Of a DNA stretch of 13,081 bases, positions 6,721 through 13,081 are shown piece after piece (positions within the stretch are counted from its first letter, which is position 1; every line of letters starts with the position of its first letter). The stretch is from Betaproteobacteria bacterium (GTDB taxonomy: Bacteria > Pseudomonadota > Gammaproteobacteria > Burkholderiales > Burkholderiaceae). The stretch is from NCBI GenBank assembly GCA_009921765.1, contig RFXC01000120.1, positions 1 to 13,081 on the forward strand. The letters are read 5' to 3'. Below the pieces are notes generated by a model. It was not told the origin of the DNA. It saw nothing but the letters and a program-made list of their open reading frames with translations, and made no database searches. The translations under genes were made by a program, and so were the position numbers.

Positions 6721-8994
6721 TCAGGCGGCGGGGTTCAGCGCCTCCCATACACGGGCAGCCGTAAACGGGGTGTCCATTGCCGCCACGCCCTGGCGGCGCA
6801 GGGCGTTCATCATGGCGTTGGTCAGTGCGGGGATGGAACCCGTGCAGCCGGCTTCGCCCACGCCTTTGGCGCCCACGCGATTGAGTTCGGTTCGGGCCTG
6901 AATTTGCTCCGCCTCGACGGTCGGGATGCAGCCCGCCTTGGGCAGCGCGTAGTCCATGAGCGAGCCGGTGCTCAGCTGACCACGCTCATCGTAGATGGCG
7001 TGCTCGCAGAACACCTGCCCCCAGCCCTGCACCACCCCGCCCTGAAGTTGCCCGATGACAAGCTGCGGGGAAATGACGCGCCCCAGATCGTCAACCGCCA
7101 CGTAGCGCACGACGTCGGTGATGCCGGTGGCAGGATCAATTTCGATCTCCGCCACATGGGTGCCGTTCGGGAACGTGGAGCCCGACTGCGCCTTGCCCTC
7201 GGCGGACAGCCGCGCACGCTGCGCGGCGTCGAGCCGGGGAATCCAGGTGGCGAGGTCGGGTGCAGATCCCGCCGCCCCGCCGGACTCTGCCCAGAGCGTC
7301 TGCGCCTGCTCGCGGATGCGGGCACAGAGCTCGACGATGGCGCTGCCTGCGCCATAGAGCGTGCGCGAACCCCCTGTGCCGTTACCCATCAACGCCCGAC
7401 CATGATGCCCGGCCGCATAGCGGACGCGCGAGGCAGGCAGCCCGAGTTCCTGTTCGACGATGGTGGCAAACGAGGTTTCGTGACCCTGGCCAGATGCGCC
7501 GGTGACCCCATAAATCGTGAGCTGCCCCTGCTCGTCGAAATCACCCTGCACCGTGTCGGCGGGCACTGCGCCGGCACCGGAAGCCTCGAGATAGCAGGCG
7601 AGCCCGATGCCGCGCAGCTTGCCCTGCCGGGCTGCGGCCTCGCGACGCGCTTCGAACCCCGCCCAGTCCGACAACTCGAGTGCGCGATCGAGTGTGCGAT
7701 GGAATTCGCACAGATCGTAGAGCGTGCCGTTGGCGGTCTTGTAGGGAAACGCCTCGGGCGGGATGAAATTGATCCGCCGCAACGCCACCGGATCAAAGCC
7801 ATGCTCGTGCGCCGCATGGTCAAGCAGCGTTTCAATGGCAAAGGCGATATCGGGTCGGCCCGCTCCCCGGTACGCGGCCATCGGCACGGCATTGGTGTAG
7901 ACAAGCTTCGAGTTCATATAGAGCGCGGGGACGCGATAAGACCCACCCATCGTGACCGACAGGTTGCGCGCGCCGATGAGTGAACTGGGCCCGGCACTGA
8001 AGGCTCCGAGATCGATCGTATCGTCGAAGCGGAGCGCGAGAATCCGGCCGTCACGGTCAAGCGCGACCGAGCCATCGAGCGTGAGGGCCCGGCCCTGGTA
8101 TTCGCTCACGAACACTTCCGAGCGTGTCCCGGTCCAGCCCACCGGGCGGCCCAGATGCCGGGCAGCCAGAACCACCAGCACATGCTCGCTATACGGGTTT
8201 GAGCGCAGCCCGAAGGAGCCGCCCACATCATAGGTGAGAACCTCGATCTGCTCAGCCGGAATGCCGCTTGCGACCGCGACCGACTTGAGCATGCCGGTGA
8301 CGCCCTGCGAAGGGGTGAAGAGCCGGGTGATGCCGGTTGCAGCATCATGCGAGGCGATCACCGCCCGAGGCTCCATCGGAAAGCCAACCAGACGCTGACT
8401 GTGGACGCGATGCCGGCTTTTGAGCGGAGCGCGCGCAAAGGCCTCGGCCACCGCCTGCTCGTCACCCGACTCGAAATGCAGCGACAGATTGCCCGGCACG
8501 TTCGGGTGCAACTGTGGCGCCCCGGGCGCCAGCGCCTGGTCGGGGGTCACCACAGGCTCGAGCTCTTCGTATTCGATGTCGGCGAGTTCGGCCGCATCCT
8601 GCGCCTGCGCGGCCGTGTCAGCCACCACCATGGCAACCGGCTGACCCACAAACAGCACCTGCCCGTGTGCGAGCACCGGCATGGTGGCGACCTGCTGGGT
8701 CGTGCCGCCGCGGCCTGGGAAGGTGAAGCTGTTGGGAAGGCTGCCGCCGCCTTGCTGGATGACTTCCTCGGCCGTCATCACCCAACGAACGCCCGGCGCT
8801 GCGCGCACCGCCGACAGATCGACGCGCACGATGCGGGCGCGGGCGTGCGGCGATCGGATCACATGCCCGTGGAGCATCTGATCAGGACGCAGATCATCGG
8901 TGAACGCCCCCGTGCCGGTAATGAGGCGATGGTCTTCGCGGCGCGCGTAGTGCACGCCCGGCAGACTGGTTTCCGAAGCGGGGACGGCGCTCAT
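6721..8994 (-). CDS. Molybdenum hydroxylase large (Mo/molybdopterin cytosine dinucleotide-type) subunit, xanthine dehydrogenase family, form II CoxL-like
   Basis: A 757-residue catalytic subunit of the xanthine oxidase/CO dehydrogenase family, which hydroxylates aromatic heterocycles, aldehydes or similar substrates using water. Domain a/b hammerhead covers roughly residues 20-140, and the two Mo-binding domains follow. Seen: YDVGGSFG (255-262), AYRGAGR (374-380), TGASGQGHE (498-506) and the active-site VGEAG with base E714. The AYRGAGR loop is that of form II, so this is not a true CO dehydrogenase, whose loop reads AYxCSFR. The ATG at 8994 overlaps the stop of the 2Fe-2S gene by 4 bases (ATGA), so translation is coupled; an upstream ATG at 9069 would lie inside that gene. 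It is the last subunit of a FAD, 2Fe-2S, Mo operon. The substrate is unknown; isoquinoline, nicotinate, carnitine-like or aldehyde substrates are known for relatives. No cofactor-maturation genes (CoxD/E/F, MocA) are visible. Confidence 0.96.
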   Translation of the reverse strand: MSAVPASETSLPGVHYARREDHRLITGTGAFTDDLRPDQMLHGHVIRSPHARARIVRVDLSAVRAAPGVRWVMTAEEVIQQGGGSLPNSFTFPGRGGTTQQVATMPVLAHGQVLFVGQPVAMVVADTAAQAQDAAELADIEYEELEPVVTPDQALAPGAPQLHPNVPGNLSLHFESGDEQAVAEAFARAPLKSRHRVHSQRLVGFPMEPRAVIASHDAATGITRLFTPSQGVTGMLKSVAVASGIPAEQIEVLTYDVGGSFGLRSNPYSEHVLVVLAARHLGRPVGWTGTRSEVFVSEYQGRALTLDGSVALDRDGRILALRFDDTIDLGAFSAGPSSLIGARNLSVTMGGSYRVPALYMNSKLVYTNAVPMAAYRGAGRPDIAFAIETLLDHAAHEHGFDPVALRRINFIPPEAFPYKTANGTLYDLCEFHRTLDRALELSDWAGFEARREAAARQGKLRGIGLACYLEASGAGAVPADTVQGDFDEQGQLTIYGVTGASGQGHETSFATIVEQELGLPASRVRYAAGHHGRALMGNGTGGSRTLYGAGSAIVELCARIREQAQTLWAESGGAAGSAPDLATWIPRLDAAQRARLSAEGKAQSGSTFPNGTHVAEIEIDPATGITDVVRYVAVDDLGRVISPQLVIGQLQGGVVQGWGQVFCEHAIYDERGQLSTGSLMDYALPKAGCIPTVEAEQIQARTELNRVGAKGVGEAGCTGSIPALTNAMMNALRRQGVAAMDTPFTAARVWEALNPAA

Positions 8995-9461
8995 GCAGCA
9001 CTCCCGGCCATGGCACCCGCTGCCTGCCGAACCGCAGCAATGATGTTGGCATAGCCCGTACAGCGGCAAAGATTGCCGGCAAGCCCTTCAATGATCTGTT
9101 CGTCGGTGGGATTGGGGTGGCGCGAAAGGAGCGACGTGACCGACATGATCATGCCCGGGGTGCAAAAGCCGCACTGAAGCGCATGGCACTCGGTAAAGGC
9201 AACTTGTACCGGGTGAAGCGATTGGCCGCCCAGACCCTCGATGGTGGTGATGCGGCAGCCATCGGCCTGCCCGGCCAGCATGGTGCAAGCCTTCACGCCC
9301 TGCCCGTCGACCAGGACGGTACAGCAGCCGCACTGACTGGTGTCACAGCCGACATGGGTGCCGGTGAGGCCGAGCTGTTCGCGCAGCACCTCGACCAGCA
9401 GGGTGCGACCTTCAACCTCGAGGCTCTGGGCCTTGCCGTTTACTTCAATGGAAATGTTCAT
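8991..9461 (-). CDS. 2Fe-2S subunit of the molybdenum hydroxylase
   Basis: A 156-residue small subunit carrying two 2Fe-2S clusters, moving electrons from the Mo site to FAD. The plant-ferredoxin-type cluster uses C39, C44, C47 and C59 ([10 protein letters not shown] then KAC). The second cluster uses C97 and C100 (QCGFC) and C132 and C134 (NLCRC), all standard for the family. Length is normal. The ATG at 9461 has GGAA 5 bases upstream. It starts 27 bases after the FAD-subunit stop, and its TGA overlaps the ATG of the Mo subunit. No Tat signal is present, so the complex is expected in the cytosol. All ligand cysteines are present, so the protein looks functional. Confidence 0.97.
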   Translation of the reverse strand: MNISIEVNGKAQSLEVEGRTLLVEVLREQLGLTGTHVGCDTSQCGCCTVLVDGQGVKACTMLAGQADGCRITTIEGLGGQSLHPVQVAFTECHALQCGFCTPGMIMSVTSLLSRHPNPTDEQIIEGLAGNLCRCTGYANIIAAVRQAAGAMAGSAA

Positions 9462-9488
9462 TCCGGTTCCAGAAAAATCAGAAGGGAC

Positions 9489-10271
9489 TCAGGCGAGCTC
9501 GCGCAGCGCCTGCTCGCACATCACTTTGGCCAGATGCGCGCGATAGCGTGCGGGCGCATGGATGTCTTCGAGCAGATCGGGGTGGTCGAGTGTGGGGACC
9601 GTTGAACCGTTCGCCCATGCCTGCTCGGCCGCCGTCCATCGAAACACGCCACCGCCCGCTCCCGTCACCGTGACCCGCAAACCCGCAGCGCCCAGGTCGG
9701 CCGCGAATACGCCCGCCATGGCATAGCCTGAGGCAGGATGCTTGAACTTGGCGTACGCGCTTCGCCGCGGCAGCCTGAAGCGGATACCCGTGATGAGTTC
9801 GCCCGGCTCCAGGGCAGTCATGAAAAAGCCCTGGAAAAAATCGGCTGCAGCGAGTTCTCGCCGGTCGGTGACAACGACCGCATCAAGCGCGAGGACCGCC
9901 GCCGGATAGTCGGCCGCCGGATCGTTGTTCGCCACCGACCCGCCTATCGTGCCGCGGGCGCGCACCTGTGGATCGCCAATCAGACCAGCCAGCCGGGCGA
10001 GGCCCGACGCCACGCGGGCCACCTCGGCGGAATCGGCCACCTGCTGATGACGGGTGGCAGCGCCGATCCAGAGATGGTCGGCGCGCACCGCGATGCCCTG
10101 CAGGTCGGGCAGGCGGCCGATATCGATCAGCTGCGAGACCTGGTTGAGCCGGTGTTTGAGGGAAGGGATCAGCGTCATGCCGCCGGCCAGCGGCCGGGCC
10201 TCGCCGTCCTGGGAAAGAGTGCTGGACGCCTCGCTCAGGCTGGCGGCGCGCCGGTATTCGAATGCATGCAT
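9489..10271 (-). CDS. FAD-binding subunit of the molybdenum hydroxylase (CoxM-like)
   Basis: A 260-residue medium subunit that binds FAD and passes electrons from the iron-sulfur subunit to an acceptor. Seen: the FAD-binding ARPLAGGMTLIP (25-36) and TIGGSVANNDPAADYP (108-123), which replace the family's AGGQSLLP and TIGGNLAHADPAADxP. The C-terminal CO dehydrogenase flavoprotein domain follows from about residue 170. The start is the ATG at 10271 (MHAFEY), where family proteins begin. The frame stays open upstream to 10532, but that extension is low-complexity and would overlap the divergent gene. The Shine-Dalgarno is weak, which may mean low expression or a different start mechanism. It heads the three-gene operon; the 183-base gap to the divergent gene at 10455 must hold both promoters, but I see no convincing hexamers there. 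Confidence 0.95.
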   Translation of the reverse strand: MHAFEYRRAASLSEASSTLSQDGEARPLAGGMTLIPSLKHRLNQVSQLIDIGRLPDLQGIAVRADHLWIGAATRHQQVADSAEVARVASGLARLAGLIGDPQVRARGTIGGSVANNDPAADYPAAVLALDAVVVTDRRELAAADFFQGFFMTALEPGELITGIRFRLPRRSAYAKFKHPASGYAMAGVFAADLGAAGLRVTVTGAGGGVFRWTAAEQAWANGSTVPTLDHPDLLEDIHAPARYRAHLAKVMCEQALRELA

Positions 10272-10454
10272 CGGAATTTGTGCCGGGAAGTGTCGGAGAA
10301 GCCGAAAGTGTATTCGCTCGCGGACACGACCGCCTCGAAAGGCCCCTGCCAGCGGCACGGCTCGTGAGAACGCGTGCGGCGCCCGCCGGCCCAGGCTCAT
10401 CCGGTGAGCCTCGCGGGCCCGCATCATCGCCGATCGCCAATCCGGAGCCGCACC

Positions 10455-11168
10455 GTGCCCCCTTCCGCGCTCAGTCGCCCCCACTTGCGCCGCCTGCGTC
10501 AGATGTTCCGTTCCTCTGGCTGGCCCTGCCATGACCCCGTCGAGATCGATCTGCTGGGCGCAGGGCTGATCGAACGTCTGGTCTCACCCGAGCCCGGGCT
10601 GCGACCCGATACGATCCGCGTCACCGACGCAGGCGTTGCGGCGCTCGCGCTCGCCCAGACGCTGAACCGCCGGGCGCTCGGCGCGCACGAGGCACTGGTC
10701 CGACTCACCGCCCAGTGGCTGGTGGCGCAAGGCCGACTCGCCTGGACCGGGCTCTCGCTCCTGTCACCCGAAGCGCCGGGCGGCGGTTGGGGCCCCTGCC
10801 GCCCGGATGTCTTTTCACTTCGCATCTCCAGCTTCGAACACGCGCTTGAGCCCACCATCCACGAGATCAAGGTGAGTCGCGCCGATCTGCTGGGCGATCT
10901 GCGCCAACCGGGTAAACGCGGCGCCTACTTCGGGCTGGCGCAACGCGTCTGGTACGTGCTTGGCGAATCGGCCCAAGGCGAACCCATCGCTGATCCCGCA
11001 GAAATTCCGCCCGAGTGCGGGGTTCTAGTCGCCTGCGGCGATGCGCTGAATATCGCGCGGCCAGCCCCGGCGCGCGATGCCCGCCCCATCGCGTTGCCCA
11101 CCTGGCTTGCGCTTGCCCGGGCGCAGCCGCTCGACACCGAAGCCGCCAGCCCGCAGCACTGCCTTTGA
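10455..11168 (+). CDS. Protein with a PD-(D/E)XK nuclease-like motif, function unknown
   Basis: A 237-residue protein. The GTG at 10455 is chosen for GGAG 7 bases upstream; the longer frame from 10374 is Arg/Pro low-complexity. The first 80 residues are predicted helical with a region like a winged helix (FRSSGWPCHDPVEIDLL, then IRVTDAG at 54-60). The middle has RPDVFSL (116-122) and HEIKVSRADLLGDLR (136-150), so D118, E137 and K139 form a PD-(D/E)XK-type signature. The EIKVSRAD(L/F)LGD pattern recalls MmcB-type putative repair endonucleases of alphaproteobacteria, but the rest differs. A following GAYFGLAQRVWYVLG would be the next core strand. It is divergent from the molybdenum hydroxylase operon and 128 bases ahead of the TerC gene. 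A nuclease or DNA-repair role is inferred from motif only, with no catalytic proof. Confidence 0.8.
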   Translation: MPPSALSRPHLRRLRQMFRSSGWPCHDPVEIDLLGAGLIERLVSPEPGLRPDTIRVTDAGVAALALAQTLNRRALGAHEALVRLTAQWLVAQGRLAWTGLSLLSPEAPGGGWGPCRPDVFSLRISSFEHALEPTIHEIKVSRADLLGDLRQPGKRGAYFGLAQRVWYVLGESAQGEPIADPAEIPPECGVLVACGDALNIARPAPARDARPIALPTWLALARAQPLDTEAASPQHCL

Positions 11169-11239
11169 CGGCAGACAAGTCCGGTGCGCGTGGGAGCTTG
11201 GTTCAGTGAAAAAACCCGGGTGAAGTCAGCCCTTGCGCT

Positions 11240-11253
11240 GGCGTGATCACGCC
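11240..11253. repeat. Perfect 14-base palindrome ahead of the TerC gene
   Basis: GGCGTGATCACGCC reads the same on both strands. It lies 43 bases before the TerC start, in the middle of the only non-coding stretch here. TTGCGC (11234-11239) precedes it directly, and TTATCC follows. It could be a dimeric regulator's operator or simply chance; no known operator is recognised. Confidence 0.35.
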
Positions 11254-11296
11254 CCGGCCTTATCCTCGACCTTCGCACCTTCCTTACGGACTCGCC

Positions 11297-12010
11297 ATGG
11301 ATCTGCTGCTGTCGCCCGAAGCCTGGATCGCGTTTGCCACGCTTACCGCACTCGAACTCGTCCTGGGCATCGACAACATCATTTTCATTTCGATTCTGGT
11401 GGACCGGCTCCCCGCCCATCAGCGCGAACTCGCGCGCCGCATCGGCCTGTTCGCAGCCATGTTCATGCGCATCGGCCTGTTGCTGGTGTTGTCCTGGATC
11501 ATCGGGCTGGTCGAGCCGCTGTTCAATGTTTTCAACCAGCCGATTTCGGGACGCGACCTGATCCTGATCGCGGGAGGCCTCTTCCTCATCTGGAAGAGCA
11601 CAAGCGAAATCCACCATGCAATTGAGGGCAGCGAAGCCGGGCGCACCAGCGCGGCGGCGAGCTTTGGCGCCATCATCGCCCAGATCATGATCATTGATCT
11701 GGTGTTCTCTCTCGACTCGATCATCACCGCAGTAGGGATGGTGGACCGGGTCGAGGTGATGATCGCCGCCGTGGTGGTGTCGGTTGCGCTCATGATGGTG
11801 TTTGCCCGGCCAATCGGAGAATTCGTCTCCCGGCACCCCACCATCAAGATGCTGGCCCTCAGTTTCCTGGTGGTGGTCGGCATGGTGCTGATCGCCGAGG
11901 GGTTCGATCACCATGTCCCCAAGGGTTACATCTATTTCGCGATGGCCTTCTCGGTGGTGGTGGAGTTGCTCAACATTCGCCTGCGCAGTCGCCAGCCGAC
12001 AAAAAGTTGA
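11297..12010 (+). CDS. TerC family integral membrane protein
   Basis: A 237-residue membrane protein of the TerC family (YgdQ/YoaE-like core without CBS domains), with about seven hydrophobic segments. Hallmark acidic residues within the membrane are in ELVLGIDNIIF (20-30; E20, D26) and IDLVFSLDSIITA (133-145; D134, D140), the two halves of the family's internal duplication. TerC proteins are tied to metal-ion export, in particular manganese loading of exported proteins or Mn efflux in characterised relatives, and to tellurite resistance by name. The ATG at 11297 has ACGGA 6 bases upstream. Nothing resembling the yybP-ykoY manganese riboswitch is seen in the 128-base upstream gap. The neighbours do not form an obvious operon with it; no ter cluster genes are present. 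Confidence 0.94.
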   Translation: MDLLLSPEAWIAFATLTALELVLGIDNIIFISILVDRLPAHQRELARRIGLFAAMFMRIGLLLVLSWIIGLVEPLFNVFNQPISGRDLILIAGGLFLIWKSTSEIHHAIEGSEAGRTSAAASFGAIIAQIMIIDLVFSLDSIITAVGMVDRVEVMIAAVVVSVALMMVFARPIGEFVSRHPTIKMLALSFLVVVGMVLIAEGFDHHVPKGYIYFAMAFSVVVELLNIRLRSRQPTKS

Positions 12011-12021
12011 AATCAGGCCCG

Positions 12022-12037
12022 GCACAGCACGCTGTGC
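12022..12037. repeat. Short inverted repeat after the TerC gene
   Basis: GCACAGC and GCTGTGC are perfect inverted copies separated by two bases, giving a 6-base stem with a four-base loop. It starts 12 bases past the TerC stop. No T-run follows on either strand, so intrinsic termination is doubtful; it may be an operator or chance. Confidence 0.3.
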
Positions 12038-12104
12038 AGCGGGGGCGACAGCATGCATACTCGGGGCACGCATCATGAGATCAACAACCCCAACGGAGAC
12101 CGAC

Positions 12105-13081
12105 ATGCTTGCAGCAGACCTCTCGTCAGCCCCCCAGTCCCATCGCCTGCGCTGCGCCTGTGGAGAACCCCACGCAGGCCGTCGCCGCGCACTGGGTGGT
12201 CTGGCCGCCCTGGGCGGACTGTCGCTCGCTTCAGGCTGCGCCACGATGGGTGCCGGCGGGGCGCCTGCCCCGCGAATCGACGTTCATCACCATATCGTGC
12301 CCCCTGCATGGCTTGAGTCGCTTCGGCGCGCCAAACTCGATTCGCCACCGGTTGTGAATTGGACCGTTCAGCAGTCGCTGGAAGACATGGACCGCGGGGG
12401 TGTCACGACATCCATGACCTCGCCCACGCTTCCCGCCGTGAGCTTTCTGCCCGCCGCCGAGGCCGCGCGCGTAGCGCGCGAATCCAACGAGTGGACACGC
12501 AAGCTCGTGGACAGTTCCAAGGGGCGGTTCCGCATGTTCGCGCTGCTGCCCATGCCTCACGTTGACGAGACGCTGCGCGAAATCGCCTACGCGCTCGATG
12601 TCCTCAAAGCCGACGGCGTCGCCTTCATGACCAGCTACCAGGGGCGTTACCTGGGAGACAAGGCGTTTGCGCCGGTCATGGATGAACTGCATCGGCGAAA
12701 GGTCACCGCCTACACCCATCCCGACAATCCGGCCTGCTGCGAGAACGTGGCAAGCGGCGTGCCGCCTGTCATCATCGAGTACGGCACCGACACCACGCGC
12801 ACCATTGCGAGCCTGATTTTCTCGGGAACGGCACAGCGCTGTCCGGACATCAACTTCATCTTCTCGCACGCGGGCGGCACCATCGCCGCACTCACCGACC
12901 GGTTCCTGGTTCAGATCGTGTCCATGCCCAACTACAAGCAGCGCGGCTTCACGAGTGAGCGCGTGCTGAAAGAGCTTCGCAGCTTCTACTACGACACCGC
13001 GCAGACCTCAAACCCGATGGCGATGGCTGCGCTCACGCGGCTGGTTCCGGTCACCCAGATCGTATTCGGCAGCGATTACCC
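12105..13081 (+). CDS. Metal-dependent amidohydrolase (ACMSD-like), exported, 3' end beyond window
   Basis: The first 325 codons of an amidohydrolase-2 family protein; no stop before the right edge. The ATG at 12105 has GGAG 6 bases upstream. Metal ligands of the family are all present: the HxH pair H61 and H63 (DVHHH), H205 (YTHPD), H255 (FSHAGG) and D324 (FGSDY, right at the edge). Family members are decarboxylases or hydrolases of aromatic or related acids. Unusually for ACMSD relatives, residues 1-45 look like an export signal: three arginines at 26-28, a hydrophobic run (ALGGLAALGGLSLA) and SGC at 43-45, suggesting a twin-arginine-exported lipoprotein anchored through C45. The -3 position of the lipobox is Ala rather than Leu, Val or Ile, so lipidation is less certain than export. 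A Cys-rich RLRCACGE (14-21) lies before the arginines. The substrate is unknown. Confidence 0.9.
   Translation, partial: MLAADLSSAPQSHRLRCACGEPHAGRRRALGGLAALGGLSLASGCATMGAGGAPAPRIDVHHHIVPPAWLESLRRAKLDSPPVVNWTVQQSLEDMDRGGVTTSMTSPTLPAVSFLPAAEAARVARESNEWTRKLVDSSKGRFRMFALLPMPHVDETLREIAYALDVLKADGVAFMTSYQGRYLGDKAFAPVMDELHRRKVTAYTHPDNPACCENVASGVPPVIIEYGTDTTRTIASLIFSGTAQRCPDINFIFSHAGGTIAALTDRFLVQIVSMPNYKQRGFTSERVLKELRSFYYDTAQTSNPMAMAALTRLVPVTQIVFGSDY

Noticed and set aside
6568..7983. Plus-strand frame of 471 codons opposite the Mo subunit
   Set aside because: It is the antisense shadow of a well-supported molybdenum hydroxylase gene, with Arg/Ala/Gly low-complexity content.
11169..11296. yybP-ykoY-type manganese riboswitch ahead of the TerC gene
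   Set aside because: Such riboswitches often precede genes of this family, but I see none of the conserved loop sequences in this gap.
12022..12037. Rho-independent terminator after the TerC gene
   Set aside because: The stem is short and is followed by G/C-rich bases rather than a T-run on either strand.
10925..12244. Minus-strand frame of 439 codons rich in His, Asp and Gln
   Set aside because: Its His/Asp/Gln richness is what reverse-complemented hydrophobic TerC codons give; it runs through the TerC gene and two intergenic gaps and has no ribosome site or family match.

Overview
This window is from a high-GC bacterial chromosome, most likely a betaproteobacterium of the Burkholderiales type. 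That placement is an inference from base composition, the tripartite-tricarboxylate (Bug) solute receptor, the form II CoxL-type molybdenum hydroxylase and the overall gene mix; there is no rRNA or other firm marker. Nearly all of the DNA is coding. I see no tRNA, rRNA, CRISPR array, insertion sequence, phage gene or recognisable defence system.

Left part, minus strand (1-3490): leuA (2-isopropylmalate synthase, first step of leucine synthesis) is followed by a class II aldolase/adducin-family protein and then by an unrecognised acidic, proline-rich protein that runs off the left edge and contains a repeated helical/FKPP unit. Upstream of leuA lies a good sigma70-like promoter, then a 37-codon ORF ending in a leucine-rich stretch with two rare CTA codons. 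This looks like a leucine leader peptide that begins almost at the predicted transcription start, with a GC-rich long-range pairing that could gate the leuA ribosome binding site.

Middle-left, plus strand (3641-6168): a tight three-gene run encodes a dehydroquinase-like protein lacking its N-terminal catalytic lid, an enolase-superfamily enzyme with the Asp-His dyad of the mandelate racemase subgroup, and a periplasmic Bug receptor. The genes are 20 and 0 bases apart, which suggests one transcript devoted to uptake and conversion of an organic acid, perhaps a sugar or cyclitol acid (inference).

Middle-right, minus strand (10271-6173): a three-subunit molybdenum hydroxylase in the order FAD, 2Fe-2S, Mo, with a 4-base start/stop overlap between the last two, followed by a small predicted exported cysteine-containing protein that converges on the Bug gene with only 4 bases between stops.

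Right part, plus strand (10455-13081): a protein carrying a PD-(D/E)XK nuclease-like motif, a TerC-family membrane protein, and the first 325 codons of a metal-dependent amidohydrolase with a twin-arginine/lipoprotein-like export signal, cut by the right edge. The strongest candidates for something under-described are the leuA leader region, the repeat protein at the left edge, the lid-less dehydroquinase and the nuclease-like protein.
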